Of a stretch of 64,000 nt of DNA, positions 36,865 to 46,483 are shown one piece after another. How positions within the stretch are numbered: position 1 is the first letter of the stretch; each line of letters begins with the position of its first letter. Below the pieces are notes generated by a model, which saw only the letters and a program-made list of their open reading frames with translations, did not search any database and was not told where the DNA came from. The stretch lies in the NCBI RefSeq assembly GCF_004006315.1, contig NZ_CP026530.1, positions 1 through 64,000 on the forward strand, given 5' to 3'. The position numbers and the translations under genes were made by a program. The stretch comes from Nautilia sp. PV-1. Its GTDB lineage: Bacteria; Campylobacterota; Campylobacteria; Campylobacterales; Nautiliaceae.

Positions 36865-37083
36865 ATGTATAAAGTTGACGTAGAAAAACTTTGCGGATGT
36901 ATCAAAAAAAGCGATCTTGAGTTCCCAAAAACGTTCGAATCAAAAGAACAGGCTGAAATGGAAGCTTTAAAAATCGCAAACTACATGAACGGAAACTTCT
37001 GTAAAAAACACAGATTTTTCGTAAACGAAGAAGGCGATACGTTTAGAATTTACGTTGAACTTTCATGCCCGAGCGTTAGCTAA
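36865..37083 (+). CDS. Small protein of unknown function
   Basis: This 72 aa soluble protein has several cysteines (LCGCIKK, FCKKHRF, LSCPS), which could bind metal or form disulfides. AAAGGAGCGAAT precedes the ATG. It lies divergently from the SpeE-like gene and 50 nt before queH. I do not recognise the family, but the strong ribosome site and even codon use support a real gene. Confidence 0.7.
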   Translation: MYKVDVEKLCGCIKKSDLEFPKTFESKEQAEMEALKIANYMNGNFCKKHRFFVNEEGDTFRIYVELSCPSVS

Positions 37084-37133
37084 GGGTTGAAAACTCTCTC
37101 CTTTTTTTATATTATCTCCCAAAAAGGCTTTTT

Positions 37134-38282
37134 ATGATTGCCCATCTCTGCTGCAGTGTCGATGCCGGATATTTTTTGAAAAGATTAAAAGAAGATTTTC
37201 CTGATGAAAAAATTACCGGTTTTTTTTACGACCCCAATATCCATCCTTACAGCGAATTTAAACTAAGATCTTTAGATACCGAAAGAATATGCAAAAAACT
37301 CGGAATCGAATACGTAGAGGGCGAATATGATTACGAAAGCTGGCTTAAAGCCGTAAAAGGCAAAGAAAATGAACCCGAAAAGGGTGTAAGGTGTTCTGTA
37401 TGTTTTGACCATTCATTGGAAGCCACCGCCGAGTTCGCATTAAAAAACGGCGATGATAAAATAACCACTTCTCTTTTGATGTCGCCTATGAAATCCCAGG
37501 AGCAGTTAAATTCTATAGGAAAAGTGATAAAAAGAAAATACGGTATTGACTTTTACGCGCCCGATTACCGTAAAAAGGGAGGAACCCAGGCACAGCAGAT
37601 GTATGCGAAAGAAACCCAGATGTACAGGCAGGATTACTGCGGGTGCATATACGGAATCTGGCGGCAAAAACAGGATCAGGAGATTATAGATGAACTGTTA
37701 AGCCCTGTAACGGGGCAGATTCTTCCCGCAAGCATAGAAGAGAGGCTTGAGATTTATAAAAAAAGGCTTGAATATGAAGATGAGGAAATTAAATATAAAA
37801 TAATCAAAGAAAATTTCCTAAATTATAGACTGCTTAGGGGCAGTATAAAATGTAAAGTGAAAAGTGAAAAGTATAAAACGGAAAATCCGGGCTTGCCGGA
37901 AAATCGTAAGACTTTTTGGGGTGGAGATGGAAAATGGGAAATCGAGGATAGTTATATTTTGTTTTATTCGTTTCTTCAAAGGCCTGCAAGGGGTAAAATC
38001 GAGTTTGTAAAAGACGGAATCGGTTATTTCAGCAGAATGCAGATAATTTTCGCGGAAATTTCCAAATTTAATGAAATTTTAAATAAAAAATATCACAATG
38101 TTAAAGAAATTTTACTTTCTCCTCCAAGTATCGATGAAGAGATACGTTTTAGGGAAAAAATTACCCATACAGAATATTCTTTGTCGCCGATTATTATCGT
38201 GGATGAGATAAAAGATAAATATGAAATAGATATTGAGGCTAAAGTATATCCCGATGTAAGAGAAATTTTGATAAAATTTTAA
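37134..38282 (+). CDS. queH: Epoxyqueuosine reductase QueH with C-terminal extension
   Basis: QueH reduces epoxyqueuosine in tRNA to queuosine. Family residues are present: CC at 6-7, RCSVC (about 85-89) and QDYCGC (about 178), which supply the iron-sulfur and redox cysteines. The core (~200 aa) is followed by an extra ~180 aa of unknown role. Codons near 241-247 come from a heptad repeat (AAAGTGA units, 37854-37874). It fits with queF at 4902 in queuosine synthesis. Confidence 0.88.
   Translation: MIAHLCCSVDAGYFLKRLKEDFPDEKITGFFYDPNIHPYSEFKLRSLDTERICKKLGIEYVEGEYDYESWLKAVKGKENEPEKGVRCSVCFDHSLEATAEFALKNGDDKITTSLLMSPMKSQEQLNSIGKVIKRKYGIDFYAPDYRKKGGTQAQQMYAKETQMYRQDYCGCIYGIWRQKQDQEIIDELLSPVTGQILPASIEERLEIYKKRLEYEDEEIKYKIIKENFLNYRLLRGSIKCKVKSEKYKTENPGLPENRKTFWGGDGKWEIEDSYILFYSFLQRPARGKIEFVKDGIGYFSRMQIIFAEISKFNEILNKKYHNVKEILLSPPSIDEEIRFREKITHTEYSLSPIIIVDEIKDKYEIDIEAKVYPDVREILIKF
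37854..37874. repeat. Short heptad repeat in queH (AAAGTGA x2.5)
   Basis: AAAGTGA, AAAGTGA and AAAGTAT follow each other at exactly 7-bp spacing inside the queH extension and are translated as CKVKSEKY. It is a small example of the window-wide 7-bp repeat pattern with a different unit from the ATTCTCA family. Confidence 0.5.
38269..38277 (+). promoter_or_regulatory. Extended -10 element before fabZ
   Basis: TGATAAAAT lies within the last codons of queH, ending 20 nt before the fabZ ATG. It matches the TGnTAWAAT element seen before dnaA, gyrB and gspG, and could start a fabZ-lpxA-clpX-mreBC transcript. Confidence 0.4.
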
Positions 38283-38297
38283 TAAAAAAGGCAGAAT

Positions 38298-38738
38298 ATG
38301 GTTTATGATATTAATCAGATTCAGGAAATGTTACCTCACAGATATCCGTTTTTGTTAGTTGACAGAATTACGGATGTAAAAGAGGGCGAATATGTTGAGG
38401 GGTATTTGAATATTTCTATTACAAATCAGGTATTTCAGGGTCACTTCCCGGGGCATCCTATTTATCCGGGCGTGTTAATCATTGAAGGTATGGCTCAGAC
38501 TGGAGCTATTTTACCTTTTACAGTAATGAGCAAAGAAGACTTAAACGATAAAGTTGTATATTTTATGAGCATTGACAAAGCGAAATTCAGAAAGCCGGTG
38601 CTTCCGGGGGATAAACTCGTATATAAAATTTCTACTATCAAGCACAGAGGTAAAATATGGCAGCTTAAGGGTGAAGCGTATGTTGACGGAGAGCTTGTAA
38701 GCGAAGCTGAACTTAAAGCCATGATAATGGACAAATGA
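38298..38738 (+). CDS. fabZ: 3-hydroxyacyl-[acyl-carrier-protein] dehydratase FabZ
   Basis: FabZ removes water from 3-hydroxyacyl-ACP in fatty acid elongation. At 146 aa it has the hot-dog fold motif [16 protein letters not shown], with catalytic His49 and Glu63. It overlaps lpxA by 4 nt (ATGA), the common fabZ-lpxA pairing that balances phospholipid and lipid A synthesis from 3-hydroxyacyl-ACP. Confidence 0.97.
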   Translation: MVYDINQIQEMLPHRYPFLLVDRITDVKEGEYVEGYLNISITNQVFQGHFPGHPIYPGVLIIEGMAQTGAILPFTVMSKEDLNDKVVYFMSIDKAKFRKPVLPGDKLVYKISTIKHRGKIWQLKGEAYVDGELVSEAELKAMIMDK

Positions 38739-39535
38739 AAATAAATGGAAAAACTATGGAAAATGTAAGCGAAAAAGCAATAATAAAAGGCAAAATAGGC
38801 AAAAACTGTAAAATAGGCGAGGGTGTTATAATTGATGAAAACGTAGTTATCGGCGATAACAACGTTATTGATCCTTATACGTTAATTACCGGATATACGA
38901 CTATAGGCGATAATAACCATATTTATTCTCATGCGGTACTCGGAAGCGAACCGCAGGATTTGAAATATCACGGTGAAAAAACTGAACTTATTATAGGAAA
39001 CAACAATAAAATCAGAGAATTTACGTTAATAAATCCCGGAACGGAAGGCGGAGGAGCCGTAACCAAAATAGGAGATAACAATCTGCTTATGGGATACGTA
39101 CACGTAGCACACGACGTTATAATCGCAAACAACTGTATATTGGCCAATGCGGCTACCCTTGCGGGGCATGTTGAACTAGAGGATTATGTTGTAATAGGCG
39201 GAATGACACCTATTCACCAGTTTGTAAAAATCGGAGCCCATGCTATGATAGCCGGTGCTAGCGCGGTAGGGCAGGATATTCCTCCGTTTACCATTGCCGA
39301 GGGCAACAGGGCGAAATTAAGAGGTCTTAATCTTACGGGACTTAGAAGAAGATTTGAAAACAGAAGCGACATAGACGCTATCAAAAAAGCGTATAAAGAG
39401 CTGTTTGAAAGCGGAAAACCGCTTAAAGACACAGCAAAAGAAATACTTGAAAACACCAATAACGAATATGTAAAACATTTATGTGAATTCGTATTAAATT
39501 CAAAAAGGGGAATACCATATGACAGAAAAGTGTAG
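38735..39535 (+). CDS. lpxA: UDP-N-acetylglucosamine acyltransferase LpxA
   Basis: LpxA adds the 3-hydroxyacyl chain to UDP-GlcNAc, the first step of lipid A synthesis. The 266 aa protein shows the left-handed beta-helix hexapeptide repeats, the conserved [15 protein letters not shown] segment, the [12 protein letters not shown] active-site region with its His, and the C-terminal helical domain. ATG 38735 overlaps fabZ; the second Met (38756) also fits the family start. clpX overlaps its end by 17 nt. Confidence 0.96.
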   Translation: MKINGKTMENVSEKAIIKGKIGKNCKIGEGVIIDENVVIGDNNVIDPYTLITGYTTIGDNNHIYSHAVLGSEPQDLKYHGEKTELIIGNNNKIREFTLINPGTEGGGAVTKIGDNNLLMGYVHVAHDVIIANNCILANAATLAGHVELEDYVVIGGMTPIHQFVKIGAHAMIAGASAVGQDIPPFTIAEGNRAKLRGLNLTGLRRRFENRSDIDAIKKAYKELFESGKPLKDTAKEILENTNNEYVKHLCEFVLNSKRGIPYDRKV

Positions 39536-40742
39536 TTTCTGCGGAAGTTTTGAAACGGAAGACAATCCGCTATTGGCAGCTCCCGACGATGCGGCGTTTA
39601 TATGTAAAAACTGCGTATTGACGGCGTATGAAATTATAATGGGGGCAACTGATAAAAAAGAAAAAAAAGAAGAAAGCTCCGATATAAGGCTTCTTACTCC
39701 TAAAGCTATAAAAGCTCATTTAGACGAATACGTAATAGGACAGGAAAGAGCCAAAAAAATTATTTCGGTTGCGGTTTACAACCATTACAAAAGAATACTC
39801 TTCGGAGCAAAAAGCGACGTTGAAATTCAAAAATCGAATATTCTTATGATAGGACCTACCGGAAGCGGTAAAACGCTTATCGCAAGAACGCTTGCAAAGC
39901 TTCTTGATGTTCCGCTCGCTATTGCGGACGCCACGTCTTTAACGGAAGCCGGATATGTGGGTGAAGACGTTGAAAATGTACTCTTAAAACTGATTCAGGC
40001 TGCGGATTTTGATGTTGAAAAAGCCGAAAGAGGTATCGTATTTATCGATGAGATTGATAAAATAAGCAGACTTTCCGAAAACAGATCAATTACAAGGGAC
40101 GTTAGCGGTGAGGGAGTTCAGCAGGCACTGCTGAAAATCATAGAAGGGTCAATCGTAAACGTACCGCCTCAGGGGGGAAGAAAACATCCTAATCAGGAAT
40201 TTATACAGATAGACACTTCAAATATTCTGTTTATATGCGGAGGCGCGTTTGACGGACTTGAGGAGATTATTCAAAAAAGACTTGAAGGCGCTACTGTCGG
40301 ATTTTTGGGTAAAACAAAAGAAAAACTGACAAAAGACGATATTTTTGCGCTTGTAGAACCGGAAGATCTTGTTAAATACGGTCTGATTCCGGAACTTATC
40401 GGCAGACTTCCGGTCATTGCTACATTGAGAGAGCTCGAAAGAGAAGATCTGATAAGAGTTCTGACAGAGCCTAAAGACGCGCTTATAAAACAGTATCAGG
40501 CTTTGTTTGCGCTTGATGACGTAGAACTTGAATTTGATAAAGAAGCCCTTGAGGCAATAGCAGACAAAGCTATTAAAAGAGGAACAGGAGCCAGAGGACT
40601 TAGAGCTATTTTGGAAGAAGCGATGGTTGATATTATGTTTAACCTGCCGGAATACAGAGGATATAAGATTATTATCACAAAAGATGTAATAGAAAAAAAA
40701 GCAGAGCCTATTTTGGTAAAAAAGGAAGAAAATGCTAAATAA
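39519..40742 (+). CDS. clpX: ATP-dependent Clp protease ATPase subunit ClpX
   Basis: ClpX unfolds tagged proteins and feeds them to ClpP. The 407 aa protein has an N-terminal zinc-binding domain (CSFCG ... CKNC), Walker A GPTGSGKT, Walker [11 protein letters not shown], the GYVGEDVE pore loop and the [14 protein letters not shown] sensor region. The start overlaps lpxA by 17 nt and the end overlaps mreB by 11 nt. clpP is not in the window. Confidence 0.98.
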   Translation: MTEKCSFCGSFETEDNPLLAAPDDAAFICKNCVLTAYEIIMGATDKKEKKEESSDIRLLTPKAIKAHLDEYVIGQERAKKIISVAVYNHYKRILFGAKSDVEIQKSNILMIGPTGSGKTLIARTLAKLLDVPLAIADATSLTEAGYVGEDVENVLLKLIQAADFDVEKAERGIVFIDEIDKISRLSENRSITRDVSGEGVQQALLKIIEGSIVNVPPQGGRKHPNQEFIQIDTSNILFICGGAFDGLEEIIQKRLEGATVGFLGKTKEKLTKDDIFALVEPEDLVKYGLIPELIGRLPVIATLRELEREDLIRVLTEPKDALIKQYQALFALDDVELEFDKEALEAIADKAIKRGTGARGLRAILEEAMVDIMFNLPEYRGYKIIITKDVIEKKAEPILVKKEENAK

Positions 40743-41757
40743 AATTTTGGGATTTTTCAGTAACGATTTGGCGATAGATTTAGGTACCGCCAATACACTG
40801 GTTAGCGTAAAAAACAAAGGTATAGTAATTAATGAGCCTAGCGTAGTTGCCATTAAAGAAGACAAACATAAAAAAAAGGTTCTTGCAGTCGGAAAAGCCG
40901 CAAAGGAAATGGTCGGAAAAACTCCTAAAAACATTGTTGCGATCCGTCCTATGAAAAACGGAGTTATTGCGGATTTCAGCGTAACGGAAGAAATGATAAG
41001 ATATTTTATTCAAAAAGTACACAACAGAAAGGGTCTGATCAGGCCTAGAATAGTAATATGCGTTCCGTACGGGCTTACTCAGGTTGAAAGAAAAGCGGTT
41101 AAAGAATCCGCTATGAGCGCAGGAGCCAGAGAGGTATATTTAATTGAAGAACCTATGGCTGCGGCAATCGGTGCGGGGCTTCCTGTAAAAGAGCCTCAGG
41201 GAAGTATGGTAATCGATATCGGTGGCGGTACTACTGAAATCGGTGTTATTTCTTTAGGCGGTCTTGTTGTAAGTAAATCGATCAGGGTTGCAGGTGATAA
41301 ATTTGACAGAAGCATAGTGGATTATATCAATAAAAAATACAATTTAATTATCGGTGAAAGAGTAGCTGAAGAGATCAAAATGGAAATAGGAAGCGCCGTT
41401 AAACTTGAAGAAGAGCTTAAAATGCAGGTTCAGGGTAAAAACAGAATTTCCGGTCTTCTTGAAACTATTACGGTTACAAGCGAAGATATAAGAGAAGCCC
41501 TTAAAGAACCGGTTAAAGAAATCGGAGAAGCCGTAAAACAGGTGCTTGAAGAAACACCGGCGGATTTGGCAGGAGATATTGTCGAAAACGGTATTGTTTT
41601 AACAGGTGGCGGCGCTCTGCTTAAAGGGCTTGATAAATATTTAAGCGATTTGGTGCTTCTTCCTGTTTATATTGCGGAAGAGCCTCTTTTGGCCGTTGCT
41701 AAAGGTACAGGCAAAGTATTAGATGAAATAGAGATACTAGCAACACTTGATGAGTAA
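40732..41757 (+). CDS. mreB: Rod-shape determining protein MreB
   Basis: MreB is the actin-like filament protein that directs lateral cell wall growth. The 341 aa protein contains the actin-family phosphate loops ([29 protein letters not shown]) and the adenosine motif ([15 protein letters not shown]). It overlaps clpX and mreC at its two ends and predicts a rod-shaped cell. Confidence 0.98.
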   Translation: MLNKILGFFSNDLAIDLGTANTLVSVKNKGIVINEPSVVAIKEDKHKKKVLAVGKAAKEMVGKTPKNIVAIRPMKNGVIADFSVTEEMIRYFIQKVHNRKGLIRPRIVICVPYGLTQVERKAVKESAMSAGAREVYLIEEPMAAAIGAGLPVKEPQGSMVIDIGGGTTEIGVISLGGLVVSKSIRVAGDKFDRSIVDYINKKYNLIIGERVAEEIKMEIGSAVKLEEELKMQVQGKNRISGLLETITVTSEDIREALKEPVKEIGEAVKQVLEETPADLAGDIVENGIVLTGGGALLKGLDKYLSDLVLLPVYIAEEPLLAVAKGTGKVLDEIEILATLDE

Positions 41758-42505
41758 GCGGCTATTATTAATAATCACACTTTTAACGGTTTTGTTTTTT
41801 CAGATACCGGTTGTTAAAAAATATACGCTGGAAAGCGCTAATTCCCTTAAAAACTCCTTTTCTTCCTTTATTACTTCATGGAAAGTGATATATGAAGAAT
41901 ATATAGATCAAAAAGATACACTGCAAAAAGTTCTTGAAGAAAATAAATTTTTAAAAGATGAAATTCAAAAATTTGCCGTAAGATATGCCACTTGTAAAGA
42001 TTTAAAATATTTTAGATATATAAATTTTCCAAACCTGGTATTTACTCAGGTTATATCTTATGCCAAACTTCCTGATTTTACCGAAGTATATATAAATTAT
42101 GACAAACCTTTTAAAACGCCGAGGGGATTGGTATATAACAATATGGCGGCAGGGATTGTTGTTAAAAACTATTCTAATTATTCGCTAGCTCTTCTTAATT
42201 CCAACGAAAAAACTTCTTATACCGTATATATAGGAAAAGACAAAATTCCCGGAATCTTTTACGGGAAAATAAATACTATTAAGTATATACCGAAATTTAA
42301 ACCGATAAAAGTCGGGGATCTGGTAATTACAAGCGGTCTTGACGGTGTTTTTTATAAAGGCGCTAAAGTCGGAGTGGTAACCGAAGTTATTGAAAAAAAA
42401 CTATATCAGGAAGCTAAAGTGAAGCTGTTTTATAATGATTTAAACCCTGAATTTTTTTATGTTGTTCAAACTCCTCTGGAAAAAATACAAAAAAGCAAAA
42501 AATAA
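41750..42505 (+). CDS. mreC: Rod-shape determining protein MreC
   Basis: MreC is the periplasmic scaffold of the elongasome. The protein of about 251 aa has one N-terminal membrane helix (about 4-20), a coiled coil (about 55-80) and the two-beta-barrel core. The ATG at 41750 overlaps the mreB stop by 8 nt; an upstream TTG at 41747 is less likely. No mreD follows; a coiled-coil gene lies next. Confidence 0.88.
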   Translation: MSKRLLLIITLLTVLFFQIPVVKKYTLESANSLKNSFSSFITSWKVIYEEYIDQKDTLQKVLEENKFLKDEIQKFAVRYATCKDLKYFRYINFPNLVFTQVISYAKLPDFTEVYINYDKPFKTPRGLVYNNMAAGIVVKNYSNYSLALLNSNEKTSYTVYIGKDKIPGIFYGKINTIKYIPKFKPIKVGDLVITSGLDGVFYKGAKVGVVTEVIEKKLYQEAKVKLFYNDLNPEFFYVVQTPLEKIQKSKK

Positions 42506-42508
42506 AGA

Positions 42509-42514
42509 TATAAT
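42509..42514 (+). promoter_or_regulatory. Possible -10 (TATAAT) before the acidic coiled-coil gene
   Basis: TATAAT sits just after the mreC stop and 18 nt before the next ATG, with AAAAGGAG as ribosome site. The TG of the extended form is absent (AGATATAAT), and no -35 is clear. Confidence 0.35.
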
Positions 42515-42532
42515 TAAAAAAAAGGAGTAAAG

Positions 42533-43108
42533 ATGGATACTCAAAACATTGAAAACACTCTTAAAAAAATGGGTCTTGTTCTTGAAAAACTTGTTCAAAA
42601 AGTAGATGAACTAGATAAAAGGGTTGCAAAACTTGAAGAAATAAACGAAAATAACGAAAAAAAGTTCTCAAGCGAGGATTTCAAAGTAAAACCTCAGCCT
42701 CAGACAACCGTTCAGAATTCAGCTTCAAACAGTTTATCAAGCGGTTTTGGAGGTAGTTTTTTAGGTTCTATGGCGGGAGCAATGGCCGGTATGGGACTTT
42801 ATAATCTTCTTTTTAATCATAACGTTTCACCTGTGGAAATGGGACAGAGTCTGGGTATGGACAATAATGAAATAAATGAAGTATTGCAAAACGATATAAG
42901 CGAAATAGATACCAAGCTTGATGAAATAGATGCAAAACTTGATGAACTGGATGAAAAAATAGATAATGTTTCTTCAGGACTTGATGAAGATGTTATGAGC
43001 AGCGAATATTTTGAAAATTATGAAGATGAAGTGGCGGACAATGATTTTGAAGGAGGTTTTGACGATTTTGAAGGCTTAGATGATTTCGGAGGCTTTGACG
43101 ATATTTAA
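42533..43108 (+). CDS. Acidic coiled-coil protein of unknown function
   Basis: The 191 aa protein has an N-terminal coiled coil (about 5-45), a Ser/Gly-rich linker and a short hydrophobic Gly/Ala/Met segment (GGSFLGSMAGAMAGMGLYNLLF) that may insert in or lie on the membrane. A second heptad helix (about 123-145: ISEIDTKLDEIDAKLDEL) follows. A very acidic tail ends in near-repeats of DDFEG/DDFGG. AAAAGGAG precedes the ATG. It follows mreBC but shows no known shape-protein domain. It converges with yaaA (4-nt overlap). Confidence 0.75.
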   Translation: MDTQNIENTLKKMGLVLEKLVQKVDELDKRVAKLEEINENNEKKFSSEDFKVKPQPQTTVQNSASNSLSSGFGGSFLGSMAGAMAGMGLYNLLFNHNVSPVEMGQSLGMDNNEINEVLQNDISEIDTKLDEIDAKLDELDEKIDNVSSGLDEDVMSSEYFENYEDEVADNDFEGGFDDFEGLDDFGGFDDI

Positions 43109-43803
43109 AAAACCTCGCACACAATTTCTTTTACTCCTTTTTTTTTCTGTATTTCTATAATTTTAATGTCTTCAAACGGTATTTTTAATACATCTTCTAT
43201 GGTTTCGGGTCTGTGTTTTGAGATAACGGCACTCAGTTTTCCCCTGTAAGCTTTTGCAAAATGGCTAACTACTTTGCCGTTTTTAATGAATTTAAACGTA
43301 ATTGCGTTTTTTGGTTTATAAATTTTTTCGTAAAACTTAGCCCTTAAATCTATAAAAGGCTCGCTTTCGTTAATTTTTTCAAGAACAGGCGAAAACACTT
43401 CTTTATAATATGAATAAATATCAAATCCGGGTTTGCTTCCCTGTTTTAGGGTATAGTGGGGGATTAAGTCTCCGGCGCTGATTACACCGAACAGATTTGA
43501 AAAAATATATACGTTTTCGTCTATCCACTTTTGTGCACTTTTATCGAGTTCTTCGTATTTCATATGTTCAAACGCCACACCGCTGTATCTTAATACTGCT
43601 TTTTTTACAGGTCTTTCAAAAACGGAAGTTTTATCATCTCCGAAATTTTTAATATCGTCTGTCGTTTTTAAAAATTCATCATATTTTTTAACGGCTTCTT
43701 TTCTTTTTTCGTAAATTTCGGGGAAAATAAAACTATTTTTTGATATAGGAGGAAAATTTCCCCCTAATGTTTTTCTTTCACTGGGCGCTAAAAGTATTTT
43801 CAT
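43105..43803 (-). CDS. yaaA: YaaA-family (DUF328) peroxide stress protein
   Basis: YaaA proteins lower the damage from hydrogen peroxide by limiting free iron, and they bind DNA. The 232 aa protein starts with the family hallmark MKILLAPSERKTL, has RYSGVAFEHM near the middle and ends with the SHFAKAYRGKL segment. The cell here may be an anaerobe or microaerophile, which makes an oxidative stress gene plausible. It follows degQ/htrA by 8 nt on the same strand. Confidence 0.85.
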   Translation of the reverse strand: MKILLAPSERKTLGGNFPPISKNSFIFPEIYEKRKEAVKKYDEFLKTTDDIKNFGDDKTSVFERPVKKAVLRYSGVAFEHMKYEELDKSAQKWIDENVYIFSNLFGVISAGDLIPHYTLKQGSKPGFDIYSYYKEVFSPVLEKINESEPFIDLRAKFYEKIYKPKNAITFKFIKNGKVVSHFAKAYRGKLSAVISKHRPETIEDVLKIPFEDIKIIEIQKKKGVKEIVCEVF

Positions 43804-43811
43804 TTATTTCC

Positions 43812-45194
43812 TTACATTTGAACGATAAATATTGAACCGTCTCTGTTAATTTCAAGTAAAGTGTCGCCTCTGTCAAGGCCTTTTAACAGTTTTTTAAGTT
43901 CGTCAATAGATGTTACTTTTTCCCATTTGCCTGTTTTAACTGTTTTTACTTTTAGAATTATATCGCCTTTTTGTAATCCTACCATTGCCGGATATGTATT
44001 AGGCGCTACCTTATCTATTACAATGTGGCCTTTTTGCTCTTTAAGCGTTACGCCTTCAAGCAGTTTAATGTTTTGAATTGTTTCAACTTTTGTTTTCAGC
44101 GCTTTTAATTTAGCTGTTAAAGTAATGTATTTTCCGTTTCTGTATACTTTAATATGAACTTTCGCATCAGGCCCTTTAAACGCTATCTGGTTTCTAAGCT
44201 CACCGGCATTTTTAACTTCTTTGCCGTCAACCGCTACGATAATGTCTCCCGCTTTAAGACCTGCTGCCGCCGCTGCGCTTTTCGGTTCTACTTTATTGAT
44301 TAGCACACCGTGGTCTATTCCGTAAAGTTTCGCTTTGCTTGAATCAATATTGCTGATCATTACGCCTAGATATCCTCTTTCCACTTTTCCGTGTTTGATA
44401 AGAGATGTAATAACGAATTTCATCATATTACTCGGAATTGCAAAACCTATACCGTTGTTTCCGCCACTTCTACTAATAATAGCAGAGTTGATACCTATCA
44501 GTCTTCCTTTAAGGTCAACCAGAGCACCTCCGCTGTTTCCAGGGTTGATTGCCGCGTCTGTCTGGATAAAGTTTTCATAGTCGTTCAGACCTATTGAAGT
44601 TCTGTTTAGCGCACTGACTATTCCGTGAGTTACGCTCTCGCCTAGTCCGAAAGGATTCCCTATTGCAAGAACTATATCACCTACTTTTACTTTGCTTGAA
44701 TCCGCAATAGTGATAGGTTTTAAATTTTTGGCATTAATTTTGATGATTGCAATATCTGTTTTCGGATCGGTTCCTATGAGTTTTGCGGTATATTTTCTTC
44801 CGTCATGCAGTTTTACTATAATTTTCGTAGCACCTGCCACAACGTGATTGTTTGTAACGATATATCCGTTTTTTGTAACGATTACACCGCTTCCGAGTGC
44901 ATATTCTTTTTGTTCCTTTTCTTTCGGCAGCTGACCGAAAGGACCAAAAAATCTTCTGAAAAACGGATCTTCAAAAAATCTCCTGAACTGCTCAGGAATT
45001 TTTGTTTTTACCATTTTTTCAGTTGAAATATTTACAACACTAGGTACAACTTTTTGTACAATTGAAGAATAAGACATAACTAAACCGTTTTGGTTAGGGC
45101 TTACCCTGTGTAGATTTGAATTATCTACTTTTAAATTTAAAGTTCCGGCCATTAGTGCGACACTGACACTTACCGTCATAATCAATTTCTTCAT
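43812..45194 (-). CDS. degQ: Periplasmic serine protease of the DegQ/HtrA family
   Basis: This envelope protease and chaperone removes misfolded periplasmic proteins. The 460 aa protein has a signal peptide (about 1-18), catalytic triad His117 (TNNHVV), Asp147 (DIAIIKI) and Ser221 (GNSGGAL), and two C-terminal PDZ domains (about 255-340 and 365-455). AAGGAGCGGAA precedes the ATG. It sits divergently to a small gene at 45328, with a possible TATACT -10 at 45228-45233. Confidence 0.95.
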   Translation of the reverse strand: MKKLIMTVSVSVALMAGTLNLKVDNSNLHRVSPNQNGLVMSYSSIVQKVVPSVVNISTEKMVKTKIPEQFRRFFEDPFFRRFFGPFGQLPKEKEQKEYALGSGVIVTKNGYIVTNNHVVAGATKIIVKLHDGRKYTAKLIGTDPKTDIAIIKINAKNLKPITIADSSKVKVGDIVLAIGNPFGLGESVTHGIVSALNRTSIGLNDYENFIQTDAAINPGNSGGALVDLKGRLIGINSAIISRSGGNNGIGFAIPSNMMKFVITSLIKHGKVERGYLGVMISNIDSSKAKLYGIDHGVLINKVEPKSAAAAAGLKAGDIIVAVDGKEVKNAGELRNQIAFKGPDAKVHIKVYRNGKYITLTAKLKALKTKVETIQNIKLLEGVTLKEQKGHIVIDKVAPNTYPAMVGLQKGDIILKVKTVKTGKWEKVTSIDELKKLLKGLDRGDTLLEINRDGSIFIVQM

Positions 45195-45327
45195 TTCCGC
45201 TCCTTAAAAGTTAATTTCCCAATGTCAGTATACAACAATAGGGTTAAAAAAGAATTAAAAACATTAAATTTCTTAAAGTTTGCTTAAAATTATTTCTTAT
45301 ATTATGATTCGTTAAAAAAGAGTAACT

Positions 45328-45723
45328 ATGGATTTTTCAAAATACACTGATGAAGAATTAAACGACATTATAGAAAAAGCAAAAGCCGAACTCGCCAAAA
45401 GAAGAGAAGGCAAATGGATTCATTTTAAAACGGAAGGGTGTTTTATTCCTAAATTCGGTCCGGCTTACGTAGCTAAGCTTTTTTTGGCTGGAGATGAAAT
45501 TGATAGGGATTTTGTACCTTCAAACGGAAAAGAGTGGTGTAAAAAAGCAAAATCTTACAAAGAAGACTGGGACGTGGAGATATTTGAAAACGATGTAATA
45601 GAAACAAGGCTCACTACAGGCAGGAAAATTGATAAAAGAGAGTGGTATTACGTAAAAGACGGTGAATTAGTACCGCTTATGGATCTTGACGAAGCGAAAC
45701 AGTTTTTGAAGAATTTGAAATAA
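45328..45723 (+). CDS. Small protein of unknown function
   Basis: The 131 aa soluble, charged protein starts with a helix (KYTDEELNDIIEKAKAELAKRR), then a Trp/Tyr-containing middle and an acidic C-terminal helix. There is no signal or membrane helix. It stands alone, divergent from degQ, and is followed by a repeat-rich gap. I do not recognise the family. AAAGAGTAACT precedes the ATG. Confidence 0.65.
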   Translation: MDFSKYTDEELNDIIEKAKAELAKRREGKWIHFKTEGCFIPKFGPAYVAKLFLAGDEIDRDFVPSNGKEWCKKAKSYKEDWDVEIFENDVIETRLTTGRKIDKREWYYVKDGELVPLMDLDEAKQFLKNLK

Positions 45724-45877
45724 GGAAAGGTTTTTAGGGTTATTGAGTTGTTAAGGTTGGTTAATTAGTGTATTAGTAATTGGTATATGGGTAATTGGGA
45801 TTTTTCAATAGCAATAAAATTTAAACAATTTTAAAAACCTCAATAATAACTTCAACTAACTTTAATAATTATTATTC
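45724..45877. repeat. Degenerate 8/9-bp repeat tract between convergent genes
   Basis: The gap between the 131 aa gene and ribE is filled by units like GTTATTGAG, TTGTTAAG, GTTGGTTAA, TAATTGG on the left. The same family appears in reverse complement on the right (AACCTCAATAATAACTTCAACTAAC). It resembles the tract at 27912-28031, so both arms could fold back on each other. Confidence 0.5.
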
Positions 45878-46483
45878 CTACCACCAGGCAAGGATTTTTT
45901 CGTTTATGTCATCAGGTGAGTTTTTCAGCATATGATATATGTATCTGGCAAACATATCCGTTTCTATATTTACTTTCTGGTGCAGCTTATATGTTTTAAA
46001 TAGTGTGTTTTCGAATGTATGTGGGATAATGGTGAGTCTGAACCTGTCACTAAATACATCATTGACGGTCAGGCTTACTCCGTCTATTGCTATTGAGCCT
46101 TTAGGAGCTATGTATTTTATAATTTTGGGATCAGTTTTTATTATTACATCGTATGAGTTGGCGTTTTTTTTGACTTCAAGTATTTCCCCTATTGCGTCTA
46201 CATGTCCCTGGATCAGATGTCCGTCTATTCTGTCTCCGAATCTAAGAGCCGGTTCGATATGTACTTCTTTCCCTGCCTGATAATTTTCTAGAGGGATTAT
46301 TTTTTGTGTTTCAGGGGAAAGTTCTACTTCAAATCCGTCCGGATATACCTTAGTGGCTGTAAGACATACTCCGTTTATTGCAATACTGTCGCCGATTTGA
46401 GGTTTGTATTTTGCTAAAAGTCTTAATTTATTATTACTAAAACTTCTTATTTTTGCCGTTTCTCTTATCAGTCCGTTAAACAT
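45878..46483 (-). CDS. ribE: Riboflavin synthase alpha chain
   Basis: RibE dismutates two lumazine molecules to riboflavin. The protein of about 201 aa has the internal duplication: GDSIAINGVCLTA and KGSIAIDGVSLTVND in the two halves, plus GHLIQGHVDAIG. The canonical family start is MFNGLI (MFTGLI in others), at 46483. It overlaps the dus gene end by 8 nt; the start 5 codons upstream is less likely. Confidence 0.93.
   Translation of the reverse strand: MFNGLIRETAKIRSFSNNKLRLLAKYKPQIGDSIAINGVCLTATKVYPDGFEVELSPETQKIIPLENYQAGKEVHIEPALRFGDRIDGHLIQGHVDAIGEILEVKKNANSYDVIIKTDPKIIKYIAPKGSIAIDGVSLTVNDVFSDRFRLTIIPHTFENTLFKTYKLHQKVNIETDMFARYIYHMLKNSPDDINEKILAWW

Noticed and set aside
37084-37133. PreQ1 riboswitch before queH, and the same idea for queF
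   Set aside because: The 50-nt leader lacks the pseudoknot and the A-rich tail, and queF begins only 8 nt after gyrB, leaving no room.
40218-40934. 238-aa minus-strand ORF over the clpX-mreB junction
   Set aside because: It is fully antisense to two certain genes, has low-complexity Phe/Lys/Ser content and lacks a ribosome site, so it is a shadow of the real frames.
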